Source of the DNA: Ekhidna sp964289745
GTDB taxonomy: Bacteria > Bacteroidota > Bacteroidia > Cytophagales > Cyclobacteriaceae
DNA: 64,000 nucleotides
Assembly: GCA_964289745.1 (NCBI GenBank)
Contig: CAXYMM010000002.1
Location: 1-64,000, forward strand
Reading direction: 5' to 3'
In this document: positions 27,003-35,886 of the stretch, piece by piece
Position numbering within the stretch: position 1 is the stretch's first letter
Layout of the letters: every line of letters starts with the position of its first letter
Made by a program: the position numbers and the translations under genes
The notes under the pieces: generated by a model
Database searches by the model: none
What the model was told of the DNA's origin: nothing
Seen by the model: only the letters and a program-made list of their open reading frames with translations

Positions 27003-28144
27003 TCCTCTTCCGCTAGTGCTTCGCAACCAGAGTCGTCGTTCAATGTAGCCTTTGGCCATGGTTTTTTTGCTCCCTCATCCCATGTTTCACTGAAATAAAA
27101 AACATTCCTGTCGCTACTTCCATCTAAAGTAATACCGTCTATGCTTACTCTCTTTACAATAAATTCATCATGAGATAAGTTTTTCAACGTTGATTGTTCC
27201 ATTGGAATTCTAATAACGCTGTCGATGGTTAGACTATGCGTTTTAACTCCATTTAAAGTGATAGAAAACGCTTCCACTTTCTCTTCAGCAGTTGCTAATT
27301 CCAACAATTCCATGGGTAGAATAATTGTAACAATATTTTCTAAGAAACTTGTACACGACAAACACTTATCATAATCGTTAATGGTCCGACTATCTTCTGA
27401 GAGAAAATACACAGAAGACGCGTTTAGATTTAACACTTTCTCGATACTATCTTGCTTATAGAACACTTTCACCCTATTTTTTTGAGATATATTCGCAACA
27501 AGTGTTTGCACATCATCTACCAGTCCTGAAACAAGGTGAGCGTCTGAAACGCGAATGCTAAGGTGCGTATTATTGGGTAAACAGGTAATTTTTTCTTCCC
27601 CTTTTTTCCAATTATGGGAAAAATAATATTCTCCAACTTTACTTGAAGTACTTATATTAATAAGAGAATCCCCATTTAATTTAATACTTGAAATTCCATA
27701 TTTAATCCAACTATTTGGATAATAATTGGATAATAAATCAATTGTATCGACATTTTCCTCAACTTGTAAATAAAGCCTATTTATATTTTTTTGATGAGAA
27801 ATTTTCGGTAAATCATGTACTAATAAAGAAAGGTGATTTTCAACACGGATGTAACAGGGATCAATCTCTGACTCAGACACGCGCAGATTTGATACGTTTG
27901 AAAAACTTACATCTAATCCTTTGGGACTCTCGCGAGAAATGCTATACTTTTTTCCGTCTTCCGAAAGGTAGTACAATGCTACTTTTGATGATAAATTTTC
28001 TTCTAATTCATCAGAAGCATTAATGCCCCCAATGTGTATAAGTGAAGAATGAGGAGGAGAGACGCAACAAATCCTGACACCATTATCGTTAATTTCACAA
28101 GAAATACATGAGAAAACAACAATGGATAATAGTAAATTTTTCAT
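26993..28144 (-). CDS. Tandem two-domain lipoprotein, copy A1 (383 aa)
   Basis: First copy, directly after the C10 protease gene (12 bases between). Signal peptide and lipobox as in A2; the linker is RICCVSPPHSS. The first third differs from A2/A3 (RVSESEIDPCYIRVENHLSL, SHQKNINRLYLQVEENVDT), while the middle (LVSGLVDDVQTLVANISQKN) and C-terminal third are nearly identical to A2. Contains the same two-module pattern with YYFSHNWKKGEEKITC and FYFSETWDEGAKKPW, and a Cys pair in YDKCLSCTSF. Function unknown. The close gap after C10 and the conserved order suggest that it works with the protease. Confidence 0.78.
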   Translation of the reverse strand: MKNLLLSIVVFSCISCEINDNGVRICCVSPPHSSLIHIGGINASDELEENLSSKVALYYLSEDGKKYSISRESPKGLDVSFSNVSNLRVSESEIDPCYIRVENHLSLLVHDLPKISHQKNINRLYLQVEENVDTIDLLSNYYPNSWIKYGISSIKLNGDSLINISTSSKVGEYYFSHNWKKGEEKITCLPNNTHLSIRVSDAHLVSGLVDDVQTLVANISQKNRVKVFYKQDSIEKVLNLNASSVYFLSEDSRTINDYDKCLSCTSFLENIVTIILPMELLELATAEEKVEAFSITLNGVKTHSLTIDSVIRIPMEQSTLKNLSHDEFIVKRVSIDGITLDGSSDRNVFYFSETWDEGAKKPWPKATLNDDSGCEALAEEECN

Positions 28145-28156
28145 GGTAAATTTAAT

Positions 28157-29866
28157 TTATCGGATGTTAATAATCATCTTGTTGTCATACTTGAAATTTT
28201 TTGGATCACCAGAGCGATAAGTTTCAGAGGCTGCGTCAGGTCCATTGTTTGAATCGAAAAGACCCTTGCGATACCATCCAGAATCTGTTTTGGCAGTTCC
28301 CTTTAATTGATCTTTATCATTATTTTCATTTCCCCAACCAAAGTTATTGTGGACAAGCTTATGAGTACGTGAGTATGAAGCCGTATGTGTTAGACTTGGA
28401 TTGCAAGTATGTCGATATGTAACTGATATTGTTTGACTTCTGCTTACATAACCATCTAAAACCCAAGCATGGCAAGATTCATAAGGTTTCAAACACCACC
28501 CAAGAAAACATCTCTTCTTGATCCCACATCCACTAATGTAAACGGGTCTATTACTTATTATCTCTGAAACAACTTTATTGCCATCATATCCTGTTAACCA
28601 AGAACCATTATAACCCAATTTTTTAAATGTCCTCAAAGCATCTCTATTATTTGACACACTGCCATCACAAGCATAATCCATGTCTAATAAATCATTATCC
28701 CCGAGGTGAAAAAGCAAATGACTTATGTCTCCCCGAGCCTTGCTACTTTTTACATTCGAATAGCCCGAGAATATATGTCCTTCTTTCACACTATCCGCAA
28801 TTATATCTACCATGTCTTCCCAATTTATTGTTCGCCCTTTAAAAACACTTACCTTTGGACGTGTCCCTTCTGTATGGTGATACGTTAGTATCTGACCTAC
28901 GGCAGTAGCAACGCACCCTACTGGAGCTCTTCCACTAGCTCTTTCAGGACATTTATGATCAACGTCAGCATTATAGTCGATTTTTTGATTCCATAAAGTT
29001 TTCAAAAGCGGTTTATATGTCGTTGTTCTCCAGTTACTTGTCCTAGCAGACCTAGTCCAACGACAATAATATTTATTATTTTTATTATTTTCATTATCAC
29101 AATTCGACCAAGCAAATGCAGGACCGCCTTTTACCGAAACGTCATAGCATGAACTCTGAGCGGCTTTTGTAATAATTCTTTTCCCATCTTCATCAAAAAT
29201 TCCCTCATTTATGAGACTATCCTGTACCTCTTTTGGGAGTTGTTGAAACATATCTTCCTCTCCGGCTATAATTAGTTCTCGTTCCATCGTCTCAAACTCT
29301 TTTCGTTTATTTTCTATGAAATACATAGAACGTTCTAAAAGAAGTCCTTGACCGGGATTATCGATACTATCTCCCAAATGCCCCCGTGAAGCATAGGCTA
29401 GGACGCCAGCAGCTCTCTCATCTCCAGACATCAGCACATATCCCTGATCATTCTCAAAGTTGAACAAATACATATCTGAGACAGTTGTATCGTTTGTTAC
29501 TTCTTCTGATTTAGTATCTACGACTTGCTCTTTTCTATCTCCAATTATCTTTTCCACCGATGAAATAGCCAATGGAGATTTGGTTAAAATTCCCTCTAAC
29601 TCTCGCATTTGGGAAGCTGTTTCCATAGCTATTTCTTGAGCTTCTTGTATCGGAACTTTGAAGTCTCTAGAAAGGGCTACAAGTTTAAGTCTATCTATCT
29701 CTTCTCCTAAAGCTTCTTCAAGCGTTTGGTTTTTTATGGCGATTGCTGTTTCAGCTACTGAGGCAGGTTCTATTGCTTCCTGCTGACAAGATGAGATAAT
29801 AAGAACCCCAAAAAGTAAAACAAAGACTTTCTTTGAATTTGACTGAAAATTTGTTTTTTGATTCAT
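28157..29866 (-). CDS. C10 (streptopain-type) cysteine protease, lipoprotein
   Basis: 569 residues. Signal peptide with lipobox IISSC (Cys27), then a long pro-region with a Spi-like inhibitory segment (YLFNFENDQGYVLMSGDER at about 133-151), and the C10 catalytic domain. Catalytic Cys318 lies in RAPVGCVATAVGQIL and catalytic His466 in ESCHAWVLDGYV; VHNNFGWGN (505-513) is the usual following motif. The domain carries many extra Cys, suggesting disulfides. C10 enzymes are made as zymogens and released by removal of the pro-region; a partner C11 protease in the operon could do that. The last 38 residues (from Tyr532) are the segment copied in the downstream mini-ORFs. This is the first gene of the operon. 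Confidence 0.93.
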   Translation of the reverse strand: MNQKTNFQSNSKKVFVLLFGVLIISSCQQEAIEPASVAETAIAIKNQTLEEALGEEIDRLKLVALSRDFKVPIQEAQEIAMETASQMRELEGILTKSPLAISSVEKIIGDRKEQVVDTKSEEVTNDTTVSDMYLFNFENDQGYVLMSGDERAAGVLAYASRGHLGDSIDNPGQGLLLERSMYFIENKRKEFETMERELIIAGEEDMFQQLPKEVQDSLINEGIFDEDGKRIITKAAQSSCYDVSVKGGPAFAWSNCDNENNKNNKYYCRWTRSARTSNWRTTTYKPLLKTLWNQKIDYNADVDHKCPERASGRAPVGCVATAVGQILTYHHTEGTRPKVSVFKGRTINWEDMVDIIADSVKEGHIFSGYSNVKSSKARGDISHLLFHLGDNDLLDMDYACDGSVSNNRDALRTFKKLGYNGSWLTGYDGNKVVSEIISNRPVYISGCGIKKRCFLGWCLKPYESCHAWVLDGYVSRSQTISVTYRHTCNPSLTHTASYSRTHKLVHNNFGWGNENNDKDQLKGTAKTDSGWYRKGLFDSNNGPDAASETYRSGDPKNFKYDNKMIINIR

Positions 29867-30264
29867 GTCTGATATAATTGAGTTAAAAAAACGTCAAATC
29901 AGGTTTTGACTTTTACCTTTTTTTTCGTTGGCAAAATCGGAACGTTATTATTTAGTTAAACAATTAATTTTTAATTCATTATTTCCACCAACCTTAGAAT
30001 TTTAATTTAATTAAAGTTTTTTTTAATTCCAAATTATTATAAAAAAAAATTAGCGGGTTTCTGATGACTTACAAAGCATGGCTGGCTTCATAGGCGTAGG
30101 TTTCTGTTGTTTTACGGGAATGGTGATCGAGCAACGTTTATATATATGGAAAATTTATTTCATTCTCCAGCAGATGTGTGCAACCGCTATACCGGTTGGT
30201 TTTAAGTATAAAAATTCATCTACTCAGGGGTGGCTTTTAGTTTTGCTAAGAGTCGTAATGGAAA
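29867..30264. other. Intergenic region upstream of the protease operon
   Basis: About 400 bases that must hold the protease operon promoter, very AT-rich from 29970 to 30050. It also holds the right copy of the 20-base direct repeat. A plus-strand frame at 30078-30296 runs into the opposite gene and has no protein-like features. Confidence 0.45.
30211..30230 (+). repeat. Right copy of 20-bp direct repeat flanking the protease locus
   Basis: Reads AAAATTCATCTACTCAGGGG, one mismatch from the copy at 21571-21590, same orientation. See that entry. Confidence 0.5.
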
Positions 30265-31326
30265 TTAGTCAGTTAAAACGTTGCTTAAGAAGGTAGATTT
30301 GGTAATTAACCAAAATAGCAGAAAGACGGCAGCCCATTTCAGGTAAACAAAGTAAAAATCGTTGGTATCTTGGTATCTCGTTTCTTTTATCTCTGCTTTC
30401 TCTAGTTGATCAATTTCGTTAAAAACGTTAATTAGGGCATCCTTGTCGGAGACTCTGTAAAAATTCCCATTTCCGATTTTTGCTATCTCTCTTAGGGTGG
30501 ATTCGTCAAAGTGGTTTTCTACCATTCGGGGACGGCCAAAGAAATCTTTTCCAAATGGAACTTTACCCTCGCGCCCTATTGCTATTACGTACATTTTGAT
30601 ATTGTAGGCATTGGCCAAATTAGCGGCCGTAATGGGGTCGACATTTCCTGCTGTATTATCCCCATCGCTTAGCAGGATCATTACTTTTGATTCCGAAACT
30701 GCTTCTCTTAAAAAGTTGATACTAGAAGTTATTGCATTGCCGATGGCGGTACCCCTGCTTTCAATTTTCTCAAAACGGACATCAGCGATCATTTCGTGCA
30801 ACAATCCGTAGTCGGTAGTCAGCGGGCAGGAAGGCAAAGCATCACCAGAAAATATTACCAAACCGATGCGATCTTGAAATCTACCTTCAATAAAATCATT
30901 CGCTACTTCTTTTGCTGCTTCTAACCTATTGGGTCGAAAATCTTCGATTTTCATGGATTCGGATATATCTATGGTCAGCACAATATCGATTCCTTCACTC
31001 CATTGTTCTACTTGCTCATTGGTGGTTTGAGGGCGGGCTAGCGCTAGTATGATGAGCCCTAAACTTAAAATGAAGAAGATGGCCGGAATGTATCGCAGCA
31101 GCGTAATAGGACTGCTTTTTAAGTTTGCTTTTGTTAATGCGATGGGTAGCTTTTGCTTTAGTTGGATGCTGATAAACCACCTAAGAAGAAAGAAAAGTGG
31201 AATCAGGAGCAAAGCATAGAACCACTCTGGATTTTGCCAGTCGAAACGCTGAAGCTTTTGGACAAAAAACCATTCAGGGGAAAGCCAACTCATCGATTTA
31301 TTTTCCATATTTAATATTGTCAACAC
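30265..31326 (-). CDS. batA: VWA-domain membrane protein, BatA type
   Basis: 353 residues with two N-terminal membrane helices (FYALLLIPLFFLLRWFI and IPAIFFILSLGLIILALA), a von Willebrand A domain at about 100-290, and a C-terminal helix. The MIDAS metal site is complete: DISES, then GTAIG, then LLSDGDN. Bat proteins are linked to envelope stress tolerance and are thought to work with a MoxR ATPase. The start overlaps the upstream gene by about 29 bases; later ATGs at 31308 and 31293 are possible. It is third in a DUF58-unknown-BatA set. The BatB, BatC and BatD genes that usually follow are not here. Confidence 0.87.
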   Translation of the reverse strand: MLTILNMENKSMSWLSPEWFFVQKLQRFDWQNPEWFYALLLIPLFFLLRWFISIQLKQKLPIALTKANLKSSPITLLRYIPAIFFILSLGLIILALARPQTTNEQVEQWSEGIDIVLTIDISESMKIEDFRPNRLEAAKEVANDFIEGRFQDRIGLVIFSGDALPSCPLTTDYGLLHEMIADVRFEKIESRGTAIGNAITSSINFLREAVSESKVMILLSDGDNTAGNVDPITAANLANAYNIKMYVIAIGREGKVPFGKDFFGRPRMVENHFDESTLREIAKIGNGNFYRVSDKDALINVFNEIDQLEKAEIKETRYQDTNDFYFVYLKWAAVFLLFWLITKSTFLSNVLTD

Positions 31327-32200
31327 GTTTTTGATATCGTTCCTGTGCGAAGTTTTCTATCAATTGAAATTCCTGATATAAAGTTTCTTCTGCTCTTTTT
31401 CCATAGACCGCCCTATCGATCGATTTTAATGGATTCGCTAATTCATGAGTAAAAGCCAATGCAAGGATTTCTTTGGTTGTAAAGGTGGTAAAGCCAACTT
31501 TATCTAATTTTTGTTGATACTTTTTCCAATGGGATAGGGCTTTTTCCGCTTGCTCAGCATTTGGCTCTTTTTTGAGAGAAAGGACATACTTATCCAGCGT
31601 TTCTGAGAACAAGCGGTAGTCTTTTGCTAATTTCCTCAGCTTATAATATTTAACGATACGCTTCCCAAATATTGCCATTGCAATTAGTGCGAATGCCACA
31701 AGACCTCCTGCTATGTAGTAAAAAAGGGGATAGTTGAACTGTTGACCAACTGCTTGATAATTTAGGTTTTCTTTTAAGCTTGTGGTGTCGGTCACTACTG
31801 GGGCTAACTCTGCTAGGTAGATCGAATCTAAGGGTACTTTGAAAGGTATAGAGTCAGTGCCCTTTAATATAAAGGCATCTAATGCAAGGTATTGGACTGC
31901 GTCAACTTCGAACGACTGTACAGTATATATGGTGCTATCAAATGCCTTCGATCCGATAAGTTTTGAGGGAAAATATTCTGTGCTCGTCCACTCGAAAGAC
32001 CCAAAATTCGCATTACTATCTGGAAAAATCATCTCCATTTCTGGAGGGTATTCTGCGGTTATCCAAAAATCAATGTATTCACCTATTATCAGGCTATCTT
32101 GAACAAACCCACCTTCTACCTTTATTTCTTGCGAGAATACTCGAAAAGAGAGGAGAGCGATGGTGATCAATAAACTATTTCTAACGTGTCCTGCGTGCAT
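31298..32200 (-). CDS. Membrane protein of the Bat/DUF58 operon, BatD-like position
   Basis: About 300 residues: signal peptide (NSLLITIALLSFRVFS), an exported beta-rich domain (EIKVEGGFVQDSLIIGEYID), one transmembrane helix near the middle (FYYIAGGLVAFALIAMAIFG), and a basic, helical cytoplasmic domain. The ATG at 32200 (MHAGHVRNSL) is chosen because it places the signal peptide first; it overlaps the DUF58 stop by 20 bases. A longer frame up to 32272 only reads through the neighbour. It is likely part of the Bat complex in the inner membrane. No closer family is recognised. Confidence 0.75.
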   Translation of the reverse strand: MHAGHVRNSLLITIALLSFRVFSQEIKVEGGFVQDSLIIGEYIDFWITAEYPPEMEMIFPDSNANFGSFEWTSTEYFPSKLIGSKAFDSTIYTVQSFEVDAVQYLALDAFILKGTDSIPFKVPLDSIYLAELAPVVTDTTSLKENLNYQAVGQQFNYPLFYYIAGGLVAFALIAMAIFGKRIVKYYKLRKLAKDYRLFSETLDKYVLSLKKEPNAEQAEKALSHWKKYQQKLDKVGFTTFTTKEILALAFTHELANPLKSIDRAVYGKRAEETLYQEFQLIENFAQERYQKRVDNIKYGK

Positions 32201-33065
32201 TGCCTCTGTTTCTGTGCCTAAACAATCTAATGAGTTCTGGAACGTATTCATCTTCCGTGCCAATGGAAACATAGTTTACATCGTTTCTTCTACAAAAATC
32301 TGCTAACGATTCTTTTTTGCTCCCGTAGGTTTTTTCGTACATTTTTTTAAAACCTTCCGAAGAAGTATTCATCCAAATCGTTTTTCCAGATTCTTTTTCC
32401 AGTAAAGGAACAATACCAAGTTGAGGGATGACCGTCTCACTCTTATCCGAAACATGAACTACGATCAGATCGTGTTTTCTTGCCAAGCCCCTTAGCGAAT
32501 GTGTGAAATTTTCATCGATAAAATCTGACATCACAAATATTATGGACTTACGATTGAGAAGGTTGAGTGTGTACTTAATGGCGGCATCTAGGTTTGTTTT
32601 TTTTGATTTTGGCTTCAGGGAGAATACTTTATCGATGATCTCATAGGCATGTTTCATGCCTTTGCCTAGTTTCACATACCCCTCTACCTGATCAGAAAAA
32701 AAAAGCACGCCTACTTTGCTGCTTTCCTTTATTGCCGCAAGGCTAAGAACGCCAGTCACCTCTTTTGTTAGATCAATTTTTTGTTTTTTGTCTTTACCAA
32801 TTTCTTGAGAAGCGGAGACATCCAGAAGGAAAAAGACCGTTTGTTCCTTCTCCTCTATGAAGGTTTTCATGAAAGTACCGTGACCCTTTGCCGTTACACG
32901 CCAATCTATATTTCGTACATCATCTCCCCATTGGTAGGGCCTCACATCATCAAACTCAAGCCCTGAACCCTTAAAAATGGAATGAAAATCTCCTTGCATT
33001 TGCGAGTTGATTGCTTTTCGGATTCGCACTTCGTATCTCCTTAGTTTTTTAAGAATTTCTTTCAT
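32181..33065 (-). CDS. DUF58 domain protein
   Basis: 294 residues with the DUF58 core: FHSIFKGSGLEFDDVRPYQ, then GDDVRNIDWRVTAK, a VWA-like strand VFFLLDVSASQ, and SIIFVMSDFIDENF. DUF58 proteins are nearly always next to MoxR ATPase genes and VWA-domain genes; they are thought to help insert or activate a metal or cofactor in a partner. Here it opens a three-gene set with a membrane protein and BatA. The moxR gene that normally precedes it is absent; upstream is the divergent DUF4296 gene. Confidence 0.9.
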   Translation of the reverse strand: MKEILKKLRRYEVRIRKAINSQMQGDFHSIFKGSGLEFDDVRPYQWGDDVRNIDWRVTAKGHGTFMKTFIEEKEQTVFFLLDVSASQEIGKDKKQKIDLTKEVTGVLSLAAIKESSKVGVLFFSDQVEGYVKLGKGMKHAYEIIDKVFSLKPKSKKTNLDAAIKYTLNLLNRKSIIFVMSDFIDENFTHSLRGLARKHDLIVVHVSDKSETVIPQLGIVPLLEKESGKTIWMNTSSEGFKKMYEKTYGSKKESLADFCRRNDVNYVSIGTEDEYVPELIRLFRHRNRGNARRTR

Positions 33066-33193
33066 TCTAATTTCTCTAGATCAATGGGCATTAAAAATGA
33101 TTCTATTGATTATTTCATTACTTGCATGATCTTTGTTCATTCATATTATCATTCAAGTTTCAAAATTATAATCTCATAAAGTTTTAGCCTGAT

Positions 33194-33526
33194 TTGAAAT
33201 ACTTTTTTTTAGCCATTCTTATAATACTTGTTTCTTGTGGGCAGAAGAAGAAGCCTGATAATTTGATAGAACCCCCAAAAATGATCAAAATTCTTTCGGA
33301 GGTTCACCTTTTAGAAGCAAAAGTTGGATTCCTGAAGTTGGATCATAAAGACTCGGCACAATATGTCTACAATCATTTTGAAGAATTGCTTTTTGATTCA
33401 TTGGGAGTTAGCAAAACACAATATGAAATTAGTTATAATTACTATCTCGAAAACACAAGTGAATTTGTAAAAATCTATGAGGCGGTAGTGGATAGTTTAC
33501 TGCAAATTGAAAAAACGTCAAATTAG
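33194..33526 (+). CDS. DUF4296 lipoprotein, TTG start
   Basis: 110-residue lipoprotein with signal peptide YFFLAILIILVSC (Cys near 15) and the DUF4296 helical pattern (PPKMIKILSEVHLLEAKVGF, then YEISYNYYLENTSEFVKIYE). The reading frame starts with TTG at 33194; no ATG upstream gives a signal peptide. The stop overlaps the mutS2 GTG start by one base (TAGTG), so the two are translationally coupled. The function of DUF4296 is unknown. Confidence 0.87.
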   Translation: MKYFFLAILIILVSCGQKKKPDNLIEPPKMIKILSEVHLLEAKVGFLKLDHKDSAQYVYNHFEELLFDSLGVSKTQYEISYNYYLENTSEFVKIYEAVVDSLLQIEKTSN

Positions 33527-35886
33527 TGAAAGTATATCCTGAGGATATTGAGGAGAAGATTGGGTTTGATCAAATTAGACGTTTGTTAACAGGCTTTTGT
33601 CAAAGCAATCGTGGAGCTACTTTGGCTCAAAGGATGAAGCCAATTTCAAAATATGAGGTGATCCAGAAATGGCTTGCACAGGTTGTTGAGATGTCGCAGC
33701 TACGAAGCAATGCCCACCACAATATACCCTTTGAATTTGTGGATTTCGATGAGTACCTTTTTCAGATTAAAGTGCCCAGCTCCTTCTTGGACCCTAAGGA
33801 CTTTCTTGAATTAAAAAAGGGAATTTATGCAGTTTCTACTTGGTCGCTTTTTTTTCAGGAACATAGTGCCAGCTATCCAAATCTTTTCAGCTTGGCAGAG
33901 CGCATTGATTTGGATCAAACACTCATTCCGAATATTGATCGGGCTATTGATGAGCGCGGGGAGGTAAAAGATTCAGCTTCAACAGCGTTATCAGAAATCC
34001 GCATAAATATTTCAAAAAGTGAACGTGCAGTACGGTCGACCATTCAAAAAATACTGAAAAAAGCGAAAACAGATGATCTGACAGAAGGAGATAGCACACT
34101 GACTATACGGGATGGTAGACTTGTTATACCTATAAAATCCGAACATAAAAGGCGGATACCTGGATTTGTTCACGATGAATCGGCAACAGGGCAAACGATA
34201 TTTCTCGAACCTGGCGAGGTTTTGGAACTGAATAATCATGTTCAGGAGCTTAAGTATCAGGAGCGGAGAGAGATCGTTAAAATTTTAATCGCACTTTCTG
34301 ATCGTATTAGAACAAATATGTCCGATTTGATTAAAGGAGCGGATTTAATCGAAAAGTTGGACTTTATATATGCCAAGGTGAAACTCCAAGACCTTTTGGA
34401 TTCCAGCGTACCTAAACTCGCAAAGAGACCTTCATTCGACATAATCAATGCGAGGCATCCGCTATTATTTCTTTCTCACAAAAAATCTCAGAAACCGATC
34501 ATTCCACTTTACCTTAAGCTGGATACACAAAATAGAATTTTAATTATTTCGGGACCAAACGCAGGAGGAAAGTCAGTGGCTCTCAAAACGGTAGGTCTTT
34601 TGCAATTTATGATTCAGTGCGGACTGCCCGTGCCAGTAAATGAGGAGAGTACAATGGGGATTTTCGCTTCTTTATTTATTGATATTGGCGACACCCAGTC
34701 TATTGAGGATGATTTGAGTACATATAGTTCACACCTCACTTCCATAAAGTATTTCTTGACCGAAGCGGGTAAAAATTCACTATTCCTGATTGATGAGTTT
34801 GGGAAAGGAACAGAACCTCAGTTTGGTGGAGCCATCGCTGAGGCAGTACTACAAGACCTCAACAAAAGAAAATCGGTTGGCATCGTGACTACTCATTATC
34901 AAAATTTAAAGAAGATAGGGGATGAGGTACAGGGGTTGATCAACGGTGCCATGAAATATGATCAAGAGGCTTTGGAGCCACTCTTCGAGCTAGAAGTTGG
35001 GAAACCGGGCAGTTCTTTTGCTTTTGAGATAGCGGGTAAAATTGGATTGCCAAAGGAAATTATCAGTCGGGCTAGAAAGACCATTGGGAAATCTCATGTT
35101 GACTATGACCAGCTACTTAGTCAACTTGAGAAAGAAAAAGGAAAATACGATAAGCTTCATAAACAGCTAGATCGAGAGAAAGGTGACCTTTTTAAAATAC
35201 GCAAAGACTATGAAGATTTACGAAAAATGCTCAAAGAAGATAGTAGTAAAGTTCTTAAAGATGCCAAGAGAAGTGCAAAACAGATTTTGGAGCAAGCCAA
35301 CCAAGATGTAGAACGGGTAATACGGGTAATACAAGAAAGCAAGGCCGCCAAGAAGCCAACTATTATCGCCAGAAAAATATTGGAAGAAAAGAAAGACCGA
35401 CTGTCAGAAAAGATGCCCTTTAAAAAACAATTATTAAAAGTAGGTGATGAGGTCGCGTTAGAAGGACAAGATACGGTTGGCACGATTGAGAAAATAAATG
35501 GTAAGCAAGTAGAAGTTCTTTTTGGAACCCTCAAATCCATCATATCGATGAATAAACTATTAAAAGTTAACTATACTCCGAAGATTGGTTATCAAAGGAA
35601 AGCGAAAAAACTTGGCATAGATGTCAGCAGTAAGATGGCAAACTTTAATCATGAACTTAGCATTATCGGTATGCGAGCTGAAGAGGCTAAAAACAAAGTG
35701 GAATCTTACCTTGATGAGGCGCTCCTAGTTGGTGCTGATGTGGTAAGAATTTTACATGGAAAAGGACACGGTGTGTTAAGAGAGGTTGTGCGCAATATAT
35801 CGAAAGACCATCCCAGAATCTCTGGTATCGAAGATGAACATGCAGATAGGGGCGGTGCTGGTATCTCTATTGTAAAACTTCAATGA
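33526..35886 (+). CDS. mutS2: MutS2 family DNA-binding ATPase/endonuclease
   Basis: 786 residues with a GTG start. Domains: MutS core and clamp-like helices (about 1-300), ATPase with Walker A GPNAGGKSVALKT, the signature DLSTYSSHLTSIK and Walker B SLFLIDEFGKGTEP, a long coiled coil at about 510-620, a KOW/SH3-like region, and a C-terminal Smr endonuclease domain with RILHGKGHGVLREVV. MutS2 suppresses recombination or rescues collided ribosomes in other bacteria. It is coupled to the DUF4296 gene upstream by a one-base overlap and to the heme-binding gene downstream by ATGA. Confidence 0.95.
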   Translation: MKVYPEDIEEKIGFDQIRRLLTGFCQSNRGATLAQRMKPISKYEVIQKWLAQVVEMSQLRSNAHHNIPFEFVDFDEYLFQIKVPSSFLDPKDFLELKKGIYAVSTWSLFFQEHSASYPNLFSLAERIDLDQTLIPNIDRAIDERGEVKDSASTALSEIRINISKSERAVRSTIQKILKKAKTDDLTEGDSTLTIRDGRLVIPIKSEHKRRIPGFVHDESATGQTIFLEPGEVLELNNHVQELKYQERREIVKILIALSDRIRTNMSDLIKGADLIEKLDFIYAKVKLQDLLDSSVPKLAKRPSFDIINARHPLLFLSHKKSQKPIIPLYLKLDTQNRILIISGPNAGGKSVALKTVGLLQFMIQCGLPVPVNEESTMGIFASLFIDIGDTQSIEDDLSTYSSHLTSIKYFLTEAGKNSLFLIDEFGKGTEPQFGGAIAEAVLQDLNKRKSVGIVTTHYQNLKKIGDEVQGLINGAMKYDQEALEPLFELEVGKPGSSFAFEIAGKIGLPKEIISRARKTIGKSHVDYDQLLSQLEKEKGKYDKLHKQLDREKGDLFKIRKDYEDLRKMLKEDSSKVLKDAKRSAKQILEQANQDVERVIRVIQESKAAKKPTIIARKILEEKKDRLSEKMPFKKQLLKVGDEVALEGQDTVGTIEKINGKQVEVLFGTLKSIISMNKLLKVNYTPKIGYQRKAKKLGIDVSSKMANFNHELSIIGMRAEEAKNKVESYLDEALLVGADVVRILHGKGHGVLREVVRNISKDHPRISGIEDEHADRGGAGISIVKLQ

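Larger units (their letters stand above)
23417..28275 (-). repeat. Tandem array of three lipoprotein-gene units (about 1.3 kb each)
   Basis: Each unit holds the last 119 bases of the C10 gene, one lipoprotein gene and the first 27 or so bases of the clostripain gene. Unit boundaries lie near 28275, 26977 and 25673, giving spacings of about 1298 and 1304 bases; the third unit is about the same after subtracting the insertion element. The simplest origin is C10-A-clostripain duplicated between the clostripain 5' end and the C10 3' end. Confidence 0.82.

Noticed and set aside
30078..30296. Plus-strand 72-codon frame beside the direct repeat
   Set aside because: It runs into the batA-type gene on the other strand and shows no domain.
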